The notes under the pieces: model-generated
Told to the model about the DNA's origin: nothing
Seen by the model: the letters and a program-made list of their open reading frames with translations, nothing else
Database searches by the model: none
Origin: Silvimonas sp. JCM 19000
GTDB lineage: Bacteria > Pseudomonadota > Gammaproteobacteria > Burkholderiales > Chitinibacteraceae
Direction: 5' to 3'
Length of the DNA stretch: 16,154 nt
Assembly: GCA_001313065.1 (NCBI GenBank)
Contig: BBFD01000058.1
Span: 1-16,154, forward strand
Translations under genes and position numbers: made by a program
Shown: in pieces, positions 1 to 9,872 of the stretch
Layout: the number at the start of each line of letters is the position of its first letter
Position numbering within the stretch: position 1 is the stretch's first letter

Positions 1-341
1 CCGATGATCTGGCCCGTGCGGCTGGGGCTGGCTTTGTTCCGCGCGCGCCGCTACGCAGCTACAACGTGGTGGACGATCAGCCGCTGCGCATGGCCGACTG
101 GTTTGATCGGGTGGCCGACCATGCCGGCCTGCCACGCCCGCCCCGCATCAGCCGGGCGCAGGCGCAACAGGTGCTGTCGCCCGCGCTGCTGTCTTACCTG
201 AATGAATCGCGTCGCTTGCGCAATACGCGGCTCAAGCGCGAGTTGCGGATCGGCTTGCGCTGGCCGGATGTCGATCAGTTTTTTTACGGAACATTCCTGA
301 ATCTGCGCTGGATCAATAAGCCGCATCTGATACCGCGCTAA
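1..341 (+). CDS. NAD(P)-dependent epimerase/SDR family protein, C-terminal fragment
   Basis: The 5' end lies outside the window; the open frame has codon boundaries at position 3 and ends at the TAA at 339-341, giving about 112 C-terminal residues. The segment reads NVVDDQPLRMADWFDRVADH and continues LPRPPRISRAQA, then LSYLNESRRLRN. This resembles the C-terminal substrate-side region of extended SDR / NAD-dependent epimerases of the YeeZ type, in which NVVDD precedes a helix choosing the substrate and SESRR/NESRR closes the fold. The Rossmann nucleotide-binding part is not in the window, so substrate and cofactor cannot be read. A T7 run at 279-285 is in frame. The adh gene starts 57 bp downstream on the same strand. 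The family call is fairly firm; the exact function is unknown. Confidence 0.6.
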   Translation, partial: DDLARAAGAGFVPRAPLRSYNVVDDQPLRMADWFDRVADHAGLPRPPRISRAQAQQVLSPALLSYLNESRRLRNTRLKRELRIGLRWPDVDQFFYGTFLNLRWINKPHLIPR

Positions 342-398
342 CGTTCTTGCTGTTTTGTCGCCCGTCCCCGGGTGCATACGCAATACAGGAGAACCGTC

Positions 399-1424
399 AT
401 GACTACTGCATCACGTGCTGCTGTTGTTCGCGCCTTTGGCCAACCGCTTGAAATTACCACTGTTCAGATTCCCGACCCCGGTCCCGGCCAGATCTTGATC
501 CGTCTGGTTGCGTGCGGGGTGTGCCATACCGATTTGCACGCCGCGCATGGCGACTGGCCGGTCAAGCCTAATCCCCCGTTTATTCCCGGTCATGAAGGCT
601 GGGTGTGGTGGTCAAAGTCGGCGCTGGCGTGAACCGCGTCAAAGAAGGCGACCTGGTGGGCTCGCCATGGCTGCATGAGGCGTGTGGCTGCTGCGAATAT
701 TGCGTCACAGGTTGGGAAACACTGTGCGCCGAGCAAACCAACACCGGCTACTCGGTTAACGGCGGGTTCTCCGAATACATGCTGGCGCCGGCCGATTATG
801 TGGCGCATATCCCCGCTGGCCTCGATCCGCTGGCTGTAGCGCCTATCCTGTGCGCCGGTGTTACCACTTATAAAGGCCTGAAAGAAACCGATACCAAACC
901 TGGTGACTGGGTGGCCATTTCCGGTATCGGCGGTCTGGGCCACGTGGCAGTGCAGTACGCCAGAGCAATGGGTTTGCGCGTCGTGGCGATTGATGGCGAT
1001 GAAGAAAAAACTACAACTCGCACGCGACCTGGGCGCCGAACTGGCCTTCAATTACAAATCCGCCGATATGGTGGCGCAGGTTCAGGCGCAAACCGGTGGC
1101 GGCGTGCATGGTGCGTTGGTCACGGCGGTATCGCCGGCTGCCTTCAAGCAAGGCATCGATCTGCTGCGTCGTGGCGGAACGATTGCCCTGGTCGGCTTGC
1201 CCCCGGGCACGTTTGAAACGCCGATCTTCGATGTCGTGCTGAAACGCATTACCGTGCGCGGTTCGATCGTCGGAACGCGCGAAGACCTGCGTGAAGCGCT
1301 CGAATTTGCCGCAGCCGGCAAGATCAAGACGCACTACAGCAAGGCCAGACTGGAAGACATCAACCAGATCTTCCAGGACATGGAAGCAGGCAAATTGCTC
1401 GGCCGCGTGGTGCTGGAGTTTTAA
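399..1424 (+). CDS. adhP: Zinc-dependent alcohol dehydrogenase, AdhP type (two frameshifts)
   Basis: Medium-chain, zinc-containing, NAD-dependent alcohol dehydrogenase that interconverts primary alcohols such as ethanol or propanol and aldehydes in the cytoplasm. With two corrections it is 341 residues, normal for AdhP. Catalytic-zinc motif GVCHTD has Cys42; GHEG has His65. The structural zinc site has Cys96, Cys99, Cys102 and Cys110 at the classical spacing. The nucleotide-binding loop GIGGLG follows near residue 170. The start ATG 399 is preceded by an AGGAG-like site (about 386-391); an upstream ATG at 372 lacks this. Frameshift 1: one G is missing after 599 (restores GHEGVGVVVKVG). Frameshift 2: the A6 run at 1005-1010 should be A5 (restores [12 protein letters not shown]). 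The changes cancel in length. It ends at a bidirectional terminator. Family certain; preferred alcohol not determined. Confidence 0.85.
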
Positions 1425-1450
1425 CTCAGGCCGGCCGCCAGGCACGCGAT

Positions 1451-1502
1451 AAAAAAAAGACCGGGCGGGCATACCAACGATGGCATGCCGCCCGGCTTTT
1501 TT
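1451..1502. terminator. Bidirectional intrinsic terminator between adhP and ycgR
   Basis: A GC-rich hairpin (CCGGGCGG at 1461-1468 pairing with CCGCCCGG at 1488-1495, extended by GCAT/ATGC with one bulge) is flanked by A8 on the left (1451-1458) and T6 on the right (1497-1502). It can therefore end transcription from both sides. It sits 26 bp after the adhP stop and 30 bp before the 3' end of the minus-strand ycgR gene, where a shared terminator is expected between convergent genes. Confidence 0.9.
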
Positions 1503-1532
1503 AAATGCAGCAACACAATCCCTAAAAGCTGA

Positions 1533-2292
1533 TCAGCCCGTCAGCGCTTTGCGCTCACGCTCCAGTTGCGCCATCAAGCGTTGCAAGGTGGCCTCGCCCG
1601 CCCGGCTGGTATTCACAAACTTGAAGCCGACCAGATAAATCTCCTGGCCCGAGCCTCGCACCGTCACCCGTTTGGAGCGCATTTCCAGATCAACTTGCAG
1701 CATGCCATTCGGGCCCAGTTCCAGTTGCGCCCGCTCCAGCACCATCCCGGGCACCAGCGGCAGCGCCACTTGCGGCAAAGCCAGGCACCGATGCCGCCCA
1801 AAGACAGATCATGCAGTTCAAGCCCTACCCGCTTGCCCTCTGGCAAGGTGACTTCGCAAATATAGGGTCGGGTCAGCGGCGTCTCGATCCGGAAAAACTC
1901 GCGTCGCTGCAGCTTGATCAAATCCGTCGGAAACGCCGCGGCAAACGCCGGGGAGCCATCAAATCGGGTCGGGCGAATCTTGCTCAGCACAAACTGGATT
2001 TTTACGCCGTCGGGCGTGCCCACAATGATATTGCGATCGGAGTTGAGGAGCGCTTTGTTGGTTTCTTCGTGACCACCCACGTCGAGCACGAGCTCGCGCT
2101 TGGGACATCCACCGCCAGCAGGCGCGAGAGCATCAGTTGGCGGCCGTGCGCAAAATAAATCGTGACGTTATCGCCGCGCAGCACCAGTTGGCGCAATACA
2201 GCGCCAATCTCCAGCGGATTGGTCAGCTGGTAGGGGCCGATATCTTCGCCTTCAGCAACCGGCGTTTGGGGGTGTTCTAGCGGCTCGCTCAT
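1533..2292 (-). CDS. ycgR: YcgR-like flagellar brake, PilZ domain c-di-GMP receptor (two frameshifts)
   Basis: Cyclic-di-GMP effector that, in the family, binds the flagellar motor/switch and slows swimming. Restored length is 253 residues (E. coli YcgR 244). The N-terminal YcgR domain (residues about 1-110) carries LTNPLEIGAVLRQLVLRGD. The PilZ domain follows with the c-di-GMP-binding arginine motif RREFFR and the DLSLGGIG turn, both intact. The start ATG 2292 lies 6 bp after the SCO1 stop, so it is the last gene of that operon. Frameshift 1: GGG at 2102-2104 (plus strand) should be GGGG, restoring VPKRELVLDVGG. Frameshift 2: CC at 1781-1782 should be CCC, restoring GGIGAWALPQVALPLVPG. No flagellar gene is in the window, so the motor role is inferred from the family. 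Confidence 0.85.
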
Positions 2293-2298
2293 GCAAGC

Positions 2299-2893
2299 TC
2301 ATTCCTCGATCAATAGCTTCAGGTCGGCGACCAATGTAGCCACAGGCGCGCCGTAGTTTTCCAGCACGCGCAGATGTCCTTGTTTGTCCAGCAGATAGCT
2401 GCCGGCACTGTGGTCCAGCGTATAGCCTGGCCCCTCACCCTGTTTCTGATAGACCACCTTGTACTGCTTTGCGACCTCGGCAATCTGCGCATCGCTGCCG
2501 GTCAAGCCGATAAAGGCCGGATTGAAGGCGGGCACATATTGCGCCAACAGCGCCGGAGTATCGCGTGCCGGGTCCAGGGTCACAAACAACACCTGGACGT
2601 CTTTGGCCTGGTCGCCGAGTTTTTTCATGACAGCCGCATATTCTGCCATGGTGGTGGGGCAGACATCCGGACAATGCGTATAGCCAAAAAAACAGCGCCA
2701 CTACTTTGCCTCTGTCGTCAGCCAACCGATGCGCTTTGGCGCGATGGTCTTGCAGCACAAAGTCGCCGCCAAAACTGGCCCCGGTCAGATCCGTGCCCTG
2801 GAACACCGGTTTGCTGCATGCCGTCAGCAGCAGCAAGGCCAGCAGCAGCAAGGGCCGCAAGGCCGTGCGCAAAGGTCTAAAGCAGGTATTCAT
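2299..2893 (-). CDS. SCO1/SenC/PrrC family copper-binding lipoprotein (one frameshift)
   Basis: Thioredoxin-fold copper chaperone/thiol protein needed in many bacteria for assembly of the CuA site of cytochrome c oxidase. Restored length is 197 residues. The N-terminus has a hydrophobic signal segment ending in a lipobox (LLLTAC, mature Cys around residue 26), so it should be a membrane-anchored periplasmic lipoprotein. The CxxxC copper motif is THCPDVCPTT and the conserved histidine is in DHSAGSYLLD. Frameshift: the A7 run at 2686-2692 (plus strand) should be A6, restoring VVALFFGYTHCPDVCP; without correction the reading frame is lost just before the CxxxC. It follows bioD by 57 bp and is 6 bp upstream of ycgR. 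No oxidase genes are in the window, so the partner is inferred. Confidence 0.88.
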
Positions 2894-2950
2894 GTGTATC
2901 CTGGCAAGATGGGCGACAGTGTGCGCCGCCTAAAATTCTTACGCAAGCAT

Positions 2951-3647
2951 TCAGACTAGCGAGCGCACGGTTTCGTCCGACAGCCGCTGCGTCAATGCCT
3001 GCGGACTGTGGCGTATTTCACCCAGTAAGGGTGCGGCGATGCGTTGTTGCAAGGTAGCCAGATTCTCCGGGTAACGTGACATGGCCGGATCCACCTGGTT
3101 GGCAATCCATCCCGCCAGCGGCACCCCTTGCGCCGCAATCGCTTGCACCGTCAGCAAAGCATGGTTGATACAACCCAGGCGCATCCCGACCACCAGAATC
3201 ACCGGAAAACCCAAGGCGCTGGCCAGATCCGCCATGCTGGCCGTTTCGTTAAGAGGCGCCAACCAACCGCCTGCGCCTTCCACCAACATCACGTCCGACT
3301 GCGCCGCGATCTGCTGCGCACAATCGAGCAAATGCGACAACGAGACCTCGATCCCGGCATCGCGTGCCGCGAGATGTGGCGAGATGGGCGGCAAAAAAGC
3401 GGTACGGATTGGTCAGCGTCGCGGGCAAGTTCAAATTACTGGCCTCGGCATGGGCCGCGACGTCCGCGTTCCACCAGTATTCATTCCCCTGAGCGTCTAG
3501 CCGCACTTCGCAACCGGACGCCACCGGCTTCATCGCCGCCGTGGCATAGCCATTGGCCACAAAGGCGCGCAGCAATTGCGCCGTCGCCACGGTTTTGCCT
3601 ACTTCGGTATCGGTGCCGGTAATAAACCAGCCGCGCGCGGCGCTCAC
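2951..3647 (-). CDS. bioD: Dethiobiotin synthetase (one frameshift)
   Basis: ATP-dependent closure of the ureido ring of biotin: 7,8-diaminononanoate plus CO2 gives dethiobiotin (cytoplasm). Restored length is 231 residues, normal for BioD. The P-loop is GTDTEVGKT (residues about 11-19), followed by the KPVASG substrate segment, NPYRF, PISPHLAA and VEGAGGWLAPL. The start is GTG at 3647; its GTGA overlaps the bioC stop, indicating translational coupling. Frameshift: the A6 run at 3393-3398 (plus strand) should be A5, giving NPYRFLPPISPHLAA. BioB, BioA and BioF are not in the window and must lie elsewhere. Function certain. Confidence 0.95.
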
Positions 3648-4531
3648 GCCTGGCCTCGCGGACGGAATTCAATCACCTGGCTGCCATCAGCGCGTTTTTG
3701 CGGCGGCGCAATTTCGGGCTTCCATGCATGACCATAGACCACCTCATAGGTGGCTGGCAGCTCGCCATCGCGGCGGAAGCGTTCGTACGACGCCACCATG
3801 CGTTGCCATGTCGACTTGCCCATCAGGCCACTGCGGCGGCCCAGCGTCGCGTTCTGCGCACCAATCCCCTTGAGATCAGCCAACAGCGGCTTGAGTTCAG
3901 GATAGGTCAAGGTGATGTATTCCATATCCATGACCGGCGTGGCAAAGCCGCTGTTGACCAGCGCATCGCCCAGATCGTGCATATCGATAAAGTGATTGAC
4001 GTGGGTGGCGCCGTCGACATCGGCAAAGGCGGCACGCAACTCTTTGAGCGTATCCGGGCCCAGCGTGGAAAACATCAGCAAGCCGCCTGGCTTGAGTACA
4101 CGCAGGAATTCCTTGAATGCCGCGTCAGGGGTGTTGCACCACTGCAGCGCCAGATTGGACCAGATCAGGTCCACCGATGCCGTGGCCAGTGGCAGTGCTT
4201 CGATATCGCCACACAGCTGCAGCGGCTTGCGCCGGTCAAACAGCGCTTTCAGGCCACTGCGCTGGTCACGCGCCACGCGCAACATGCCGGGCGCCAGGTC
4301 CAGTTCAAGCAGTCGGCTTTGCGGATAACGCTCACGCAGCATGGCGCTGGCGTAGCCGGTGCCACAGCCTGCATCGAGCACGCGCTCGGGTTGCACCCGG
4401 ATGTATTGCAAACGTTCGCCCATGCGCTGGGCGATTTCGCGCTGCAGAAAAGCCGCCGCATCGTAAGTGGTGGCGGCTTTATCGAATGCAGCACGGACTG
4501 CAGTCTTGTCGGTGTAAAACGCTTCGGTCAT
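3644..4531 (-). CDS. bioC: Malonyl-[acyl-carrier protein] O-methyltransferase BioC
   Basis: SAM-dependent methylation of the free carboxyl of malonyl-ACP, the step that starts pimeloyl synthesis for biotin. 295 residues, the only complete gene here that reads without correction. SAM motif I is VLDAGCGTGYAS (about residue 50), followed by motif II/III features (ELDLAPGML, LIWSNLALQWC) and the LKPGGLLMFSTLGPDTL segment typical of BioC. The ATG at 4531 overlaps the stop of the DedA-like gene (ATGA), and its own stop overlaps the bioD start (GTGA), so three genes are coupled. A CAAAAAC run near the 3' end (3693-3697) is correct here, whereas the equivalent run in yajC is one base too long. Confidence 0.95.
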   Translation of the reverse strand: MTEAFYTDKTAVRAAFDKAATTYDAAAFLQREIAQRMGERLQYIRVQPERVLDAGCGTGYASAMLRERYPQSRLLELDLAPGMLRVARDQRSGLKALFDRRKPLQLCGDIEALPLATASVDLIWSNLALQWCNTPDAAFKEFLRVLKPGGLLMFSTLGPDTLKELRAAFADVDGATHVNHFIDMHDLGDALVNSGFATPVMDMEYITLTYPELKPLLADLKGIGAQNATLGRRSGLMGKSTWQRMVASYERFRRDGELPATYEVVYGHAWKPEIAPPQKRADGSQVIEFRPRGQA

Positions 4532-5167
4532 GCCTTACCTAATTTATGACGTGCTACTTGCAGCATCATCGGCACGAACGAGAGTGCCACGATGCTGATG
4601 ATCATGATGGACAGATTCTGTTTGATAAACGTGATGTTGCCAAAGAAATAACCCAGCGCCACCAGTCCACCCACCCATGCCACGGTGCCCGCCACGCTAA
4701 AGGCCAGGAAACGCAGATAGTTCATATGGCCCACGCCCGCCACAAACGGTGCGAACGTCCGCACGATGGGCACAAAGCGCGCCAGCGTAACGGTCTTGCC
4801 GCCATGGCGTTCATAAAATTCATGGGTGCGGTTCAGATAATCGCGGCGGAAGATTTTTTGAGTTGGGGTTGCTGAACAGTTTTTTTTCACCCAGCAGGCG
4901 GCCGATCAGGTAGTTGGTACTGTCGCCAAGAATAGCCGCGGCCATCAGCGTGGTGGCCAGCACAAACGGGTCCATGCCGCCCAGTGCGGCCACGGCACCG
5001 CCCACAAACAGCAGCGAGTCGCCCGGCAAGAACGGTAGAACCACCAGACCGGTTTCGCAGAAGATGACGCCAAACAACAAAGCGTAAACACCGGTACCGT
5101 ATTGCTGCACCAGTTGGGCCAGGTAAACGTCGAGGTGCAGAAAGATGTCGATGGGACTGAATTCCAT
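4528..5167 (-). CDS. DedA family (SNARE-associated/VTT) membrane protein (one frameshift)
   Basis: Polytopic inner-membrane protein of the DedA family, implicated in undecaprenyl-phosphate/lipid flipping and envelope homeostasis. Restored length is 212 residues. Family signatures: [20 protein letters not shown] near residue 50, [10 protein letters not shown], and [20 protein letters not shown] with the conserved arginines, then hydrophobic C-terminal segments. I chose ATG 5167 (MEFSPIDIF) because a GGAG lies 7 bp upstream (5175-5178 on the plus strand). The longer reading frame upstream runs through a terminator and is not likely translated. Frameshift: the T6 run at 4854-4859 should be T5, restoring [20 protein letters not shown]. 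An A8 run (T8 at 4880-4887) reads GEKKLF in frame; many homologues read GEKLF, so it could hide a three-base expansion. It overlaps bioC by 4 bp. Confidence 0.88.
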
Positions 5168-5174
5168 GATTTGA

Positions 5175-5178
5175 CTCC
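5175..5178 (-). promoter_or_regulatory. Ribosome binding site fixing the DedA start
   Basis: GGAG on the minus strand, 7 bases before ATG 5167. It decides between the short start (5167) and the longer open frame beginning at 5239, whose first codons are made of the terminator hairpin and have no comparable site. Confidence 0.6.
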
Positions 5179-5188
5179 GTAATGACGT

Positions 5189-5217
5189 AAAAAAACGCCG
5201 GCGATGGCCGCCGGCGT
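5189..5217 (-). terminator. Intrinsic terminator after secF, just upstream of dedA
   Basis: A perfect 9-bp GC-rich stem (ACGCCGGCG at 5195-5203 with CGCCGGCGT at 5209-5217, loop ATGGC) is followed on the minus strand by a T7 tract (5195-5189). It ends the queA-tgt-yajC-secD-secF transcription unit. The T tract ends only 21 nt before the DedA start codon, leaving little room for a separate promoter between them. Confidence 0.9.
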
Positions 5218-5285
5218 CGGTAACATCTATTTGCCCCACGATCCTTAGTGCAGACCTGGCGGGAGCAAATAATGCAGAGCAAAAA

Positions 5286-6225
5286 TCAGACCACGGCTTC
5301 TTGTTTCACTTTGACCGGTTTGATCATGTTTTCGCGCGTTACCCCAAACATCAGTAGAAGCGGCGACGCAACGAGCACTGACGAATAGATACCGAACAGA
5401 ATACCAATTGTAAGCGCCGTGGCAAACCCATGTAATGCAGGACCACCAAAAAATAAGCATGGAAAGCACCATCACTTCGGTCGAACCGTGGGTAATGATG
5501 GTCCGGCTCATGGTGGCGGTAATGGCGTTGTCGATGATGGCGGGCACTTCACGACCGCGCATTTGCGGCTTGCGGAAGTTCTCGCGAATCCGGTCAAACA
5601 CCACCACCGATTCGTTGACGGAGTAGCCCAGCACAGCCAGCACCGCAGCCAGCACCGTCAGCGTGAACTCCCATTGAAAGAACGCAAAGAAGCCCAGGAT
5701 GATGACCACGTCATGCATGTTGGCGAGGATGGCCGATACCGCAAAGCGCCATTCAAAGCGCACTGCCAGATAGGCAACAATACCCACGCAAACCAGCACC
5801 AACGCGGTAATCCCGTGCGACACCAGTTCATCGCCCACCGACGGGCCGATAAACTCGACGCGGCGCATTTGCACATCGGGGCGATCTTTCTTCAGCGTGG
5901 CCAGTACGGCATCGGAAATCTGCGCCGCGGTGTGCAGCCGGGTGGCAGGCAGACGCACCATCACGTCCCGCGTGGTGCCCAGCGCTTGTACTTGCGGGTC
6001 GCCGTATTTCATGGCGCTGACCGAATCACGAATCTGGTTCAGATCCGCGCTTTGGCCGTATTGCAGCTCCATCACCGTACCACCGGTGAATTCCACACCG
6101 AAGTTCAGACCCTTGTAACCCAGGAAGAACACCGCCACCAGAAAGGTGACCAGCGAAATCGCCGTGGTGAGCTTGCCATAGCTCATAAACGGGATATCGC
6201 GTTTTACATGAAAGAACTCGATCAT
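5286..6225 (-). CDS. secF: Protein translocase subunit SecF (one frameshift)
   Basis: Inner-membrane RND-superfamily subunit of the SecDF-YajC complex, which uses the proton gradient to help pull preproteins through SecYEG. Restored length is 312 residues. The start is ATG 6225 ([18 protein letters not shown]) with a GGGGAG site upstream. Conserved D1 motif [12 protein letters not shown] and D4 motif [18 protein letters not shown] are present; six transmembrane segments are expected. Frameshift: the A6 run at 5448-5453 (plus strand) should be A5. This restores [20 protein letters not shown] and a tail ending in KQEAVV with TGA at 5286-5288. Uncorrected, the frame runs to 5245 with a false C-terminus. 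secD ends 16 bp upstream. Confidence 0.93.
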
Positions 6226-6241
6226 TTTCAGCTCCCCTCGC

Positions 6242-8064
6242 TTACACGGCCAGCGAGGACAAACGGCGGCGATAGCCGTAAATCAGATTGATCAGGCCGC
6301 GCGAAACAAATACGGCGCTGTACATGGAGGTCACGATGCCGATGCAATGCACCCAGCAAAACCGCGCACGGCACCTGAGCCAAAGATCAGCAGGGCCAGA
6401 CCGGCAATCAGGGTGGTGACGTTCGAATCCAGAATGGTGGCAAACGCATGGGCGTAGCGTTCTGGATGGACATATGCGGCGTCATGCCATTGCGCATTTC
6501 TTCACGCACCCGCTCGTTGATCAGCACGTTGGAGTCGATGGCCATACCCAGCGTCAGCGCGATTGCCGCGATGCCCGGCAGCGTCAGGCTTACGCCCAGC
6601 ATCGACAGCAAGGCCAGCAAGAACAACAGGTTGCACGCCAGCGAGATGGCAGACACCACGCCGAACACGCGGTAGTAAATCATCATGAATACGGCGACGG
6701 CGAGGAAACCATACAGCGTGGAGTGGAAGCCTTTTTTCGATATTGTCTTTACCCAGGCTCGGCCGATGGTGCGTTCTTCCACAATATTCATCGGCGCAGC
6801 CAGCGAACCAGCGCGCAACAGCAGCGCGGTGTCATTGGCTTCTTGCGAAGTCATCGCGCCAGAAATCTGCACACGGCCGCCAGTAATCTCGCTGTTGATG
6901 GTCGGCGCGGTAACGACTTCGCCCTTACCCTTCTCCACCAGGATCATGGCCATGCGCTTGCCGACGTTTTCACGGGTCAGCGTGCCAAAGATTGAAGAGC
7001 CGGCCGAATCCAGATTCAAATGCACAGCGGGTTGGCTGTGGTCATCAAAGCCTGCTTGCGCATCGTTGATGTTATCGCCCGTCAGTTCCACGTCTTTTTT
7101 TGACCAGGATCACGCCATTGCCACGGCTGCCTTGTTCCGGCAACAGCTCGGTGCCTTCGGGCGGATTGCCTTTGAGCGCAGCGTCGATATGACTCGGGTC
7201 GCTATCCACCATGCGCACTTCCAGCGTCGCGGTACGGCCCAGAATATCTTTGGCCTTGGCCGTGTCCTGCACGCCCGGCAGTTCGACCACGATGCGGCCT
7301 TCGCCTTGCTGCTGGATCACCGGCTCGCTCACGCCGAGTTCATTCACCCGGTTGTGCAGCGTAGTAATGTTCTGTTTAACCGCATCGGACTTCAGTTGTT
7401 GCAGACCTTGCGGGGTAAAAGTCACCGTTACCGTGTAGTTGTCGGCCGCTTTCGATTGTTCCAGGGCCAGGGCCGGCAGCGCCGTACGCAGCGCGTTGGC
7501 GGCGTCATCGACCGTTTGCGCATCACGCAATTGCACCACCACCGAATCACGCACCCGGCTGATTTTGCCGTAGCGGATCTTGCGATCGCGCAGTTCGCGC
7601 TTGATATCGCCAGCGGTCTTGTCCAGTTGCTTGCCCAGCGCCGCATTCATGTCGACTTCCAACAAGAAATGCACGCCGCCGCGCAAATCCAGGCCCAGCG
7701 ACATCGGCTTGGCGTGCAGCGAGATCAGCCATTGCGGCGTCTGCGGCAACAGGTTCAGCGCCACCGAATAGTCATCGCCCACCGCAGCTTGCACGGCGTC
7801 TTTGGCTTTGAGTTGCGCGTCGGTGTCCTTGAAGCGGTATTTGACCGAATTGGCATCAGCAATCGTGGCTTCGGGGGTCAGGCCAGCCTGTTTGATCGCG
7901 GCCAGCGCACGCGCTTGCAACGCATCATCCACCTTGGCGGACGAGCGCGCGGTCGAGATCTGCACCGCCGGGCTTTCGCCAAACAGGTTGGGCAGCGTGT
8001 AGAGCACGGCCACCACGAGGGAGACCACGATCAGAAAGTATTTCCACAACGGATAACGGTTCAT
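6242..8064 (-). CDS. secD: Protein translocase subunit SecD (five indels)
   Basis: Large partner of SecF in the Sec accessory complex, with a periplasmic P1 domain and six membrane segments. Restored length is 607 residues (E. coli 615). N-terminus MNRYPLWKYFLIVVSLVVAV; D1 motif GLDLRGGVHFLLEVD; D4 motif TLGMAIDSNVLINERVREEM; C-terminal YRRRLSSLAV and TAA at 6242-6244. Five corrections are needed (plus-strand coordinates): T7 at 7095-7101 should be T6; GG at 6761-6762 should be GGG and T6 at 6732-6737 should be T5, a compensating pair that turns IGPSLGKDNIEKGFH into IGRAWVKTISKKGFH without a stop; one C is missing near 6458 (restores IQNGYAHAFATILDSN); and one base is missing near 6352-6354 (restores the RGFA..HCIGIVTSM stretch). 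It lies between yajC and secF in the usual order. Confidence 0.92.
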
Positions 8065-8083
8065 GTTCAGAGCCGGTAAGACA

Positions 8084-8104
8084 AGCGGCAGTCTTGCTGC
8101 CGCT
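8084..8104. other. Short hairpin in the yajC-secD gap
   Basis: Perfect 8-bp inverted repeat (AGCGGCAG at 8084-8091, CTGCCGCT at 8097-8104, 5-nt loop) in the 52-bp gap between yajC and secD, about 20 nt before the secD start codon. No T-tract follows, so it is not a standard terminator. It may affect RNA stability or relative expression of yajC and secD; this is inference. Confidence 0.4.
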
Positions 8105-8116
8105 CATCGGGGTTAC

Positions 8117-8463
8117 TTATTTGTTGTTTTTGATGGTGCCTTTTTTCCAGGCGCTGCGTGATTGCACCGCGCTGGACCAGCACTTCAACACCGTCAGCCA
8201 GTTCGATGGTCAGAAACTGGTCGGTCGTTTTGGTGATACGGCCCACGAGGCCGCCGGTGGTCACCACTTCTTCGCCCTTCTGCAGTGCTTGCAGCATGGC
8301 CTGGGTTTCTTTAGCGCGTTTTTTGCTGCGGACGGATCAACAGAAAATAGAACAGCACGAAGATCACGATCATCGGCAGGAACGACATCAGGCTGCCCAG
8401 AGGGCCAGCAGGTGCGGCGGCTGCGTCAGCGGCAAACGCGCTAGGAATCAGCGAAAACGACAT
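8117..8463 (-). CDS. yajC: Preprotein translocase subunit YajC (two frameshifts)
   Basis: Small single-pass inner-membrane protein associated with SecDF. Restored length is 114 residues (E. coli 110). I chose ATG 8463 (MSFSLIPSAFAADAA) because family members begin close to this point; a longer open frame from 8520 exists. A transmembrane segment (SFLPMIVIFVLFYFLLIRPQ) precedes the conserved RPQQKR and the soluble part with GGLVGRI. Two corrections: T6 at 8319-8324 should be T5 (restores RPQQKRAKETQAMLQALQKG) and T6 at 8141-8146 should be T5 (restores TQRLEKGTIKNNK and TAA at 8117-8119). Tgt lies upstream and secD downstream on the same strand. Confidence 0.92.
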
Positions 8464-8518
8464 AGTGGTGAGTCTTCCGTATTTGTAAATTAAATAAAGC
8501 GGTACGCGAAAGCCGCCC

Positions 8519-8547
8519 ATTCTAGCCCGCGACCTGAGGTAAATCCA
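8519..8547 (-). promoter_or_regulatory. Candidate promoter for yajC-secD-secF
   Basis: On the minus strand, TAGAAT (8524-8519) is one base from the sigma-70 -10 consensus, with TGGATT (8547-8542, a weak -35) 17 bp upstream. It lies in the 184-bp gap between tgt and yajC and is followed by an AT-rich leader before yajC. It suggests yajC-secDF can be transcribed apart from queA-tgt. Pattern match only. Confidence 0.35.
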
Positions 8548-8647
8548 TCACGGGTAGCCGCCCGTATCAGGAATGGTGCACCGGGGGCCGGATGAGCGGC
8601 GCGTGTCAGACGTTTGCCCCGGGCAATCAGTTCCCGTTGCGGCCGGC

Positions 8648-9863
<1,216 letters not shown>

Positions 9864-9872
9864 TTAGCGTGT

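Noticed and set aside
3698..4549. Long plus-strand open frame opposite bioC
   Set aside because: It is the antisense shadow of an intact, motif-complete bioC and has no recognisable domain.
5168..5239. N-terminal extension of the DedA protein ([11 protein letters not shown]...)
   Set aside because: The extension is encoded by the terminator hairpin and its flanks; a good ribosome binding site supports ATG 5167.
6685..8079. 464-codon plus-strand open frame opposite secD
   Set aside because: Shadow of secD in GC-rich DNA; histidine/glutamine/arginine-rich composition and no family features.
6242..8463. Genuine pseudogenisation of secD, secF, yajC and the acc genes
   Set aside because: Simultaneous loss of essential functions with otherwise perfectly conserved motifs is not plausible; sequence error is the simpler reading.
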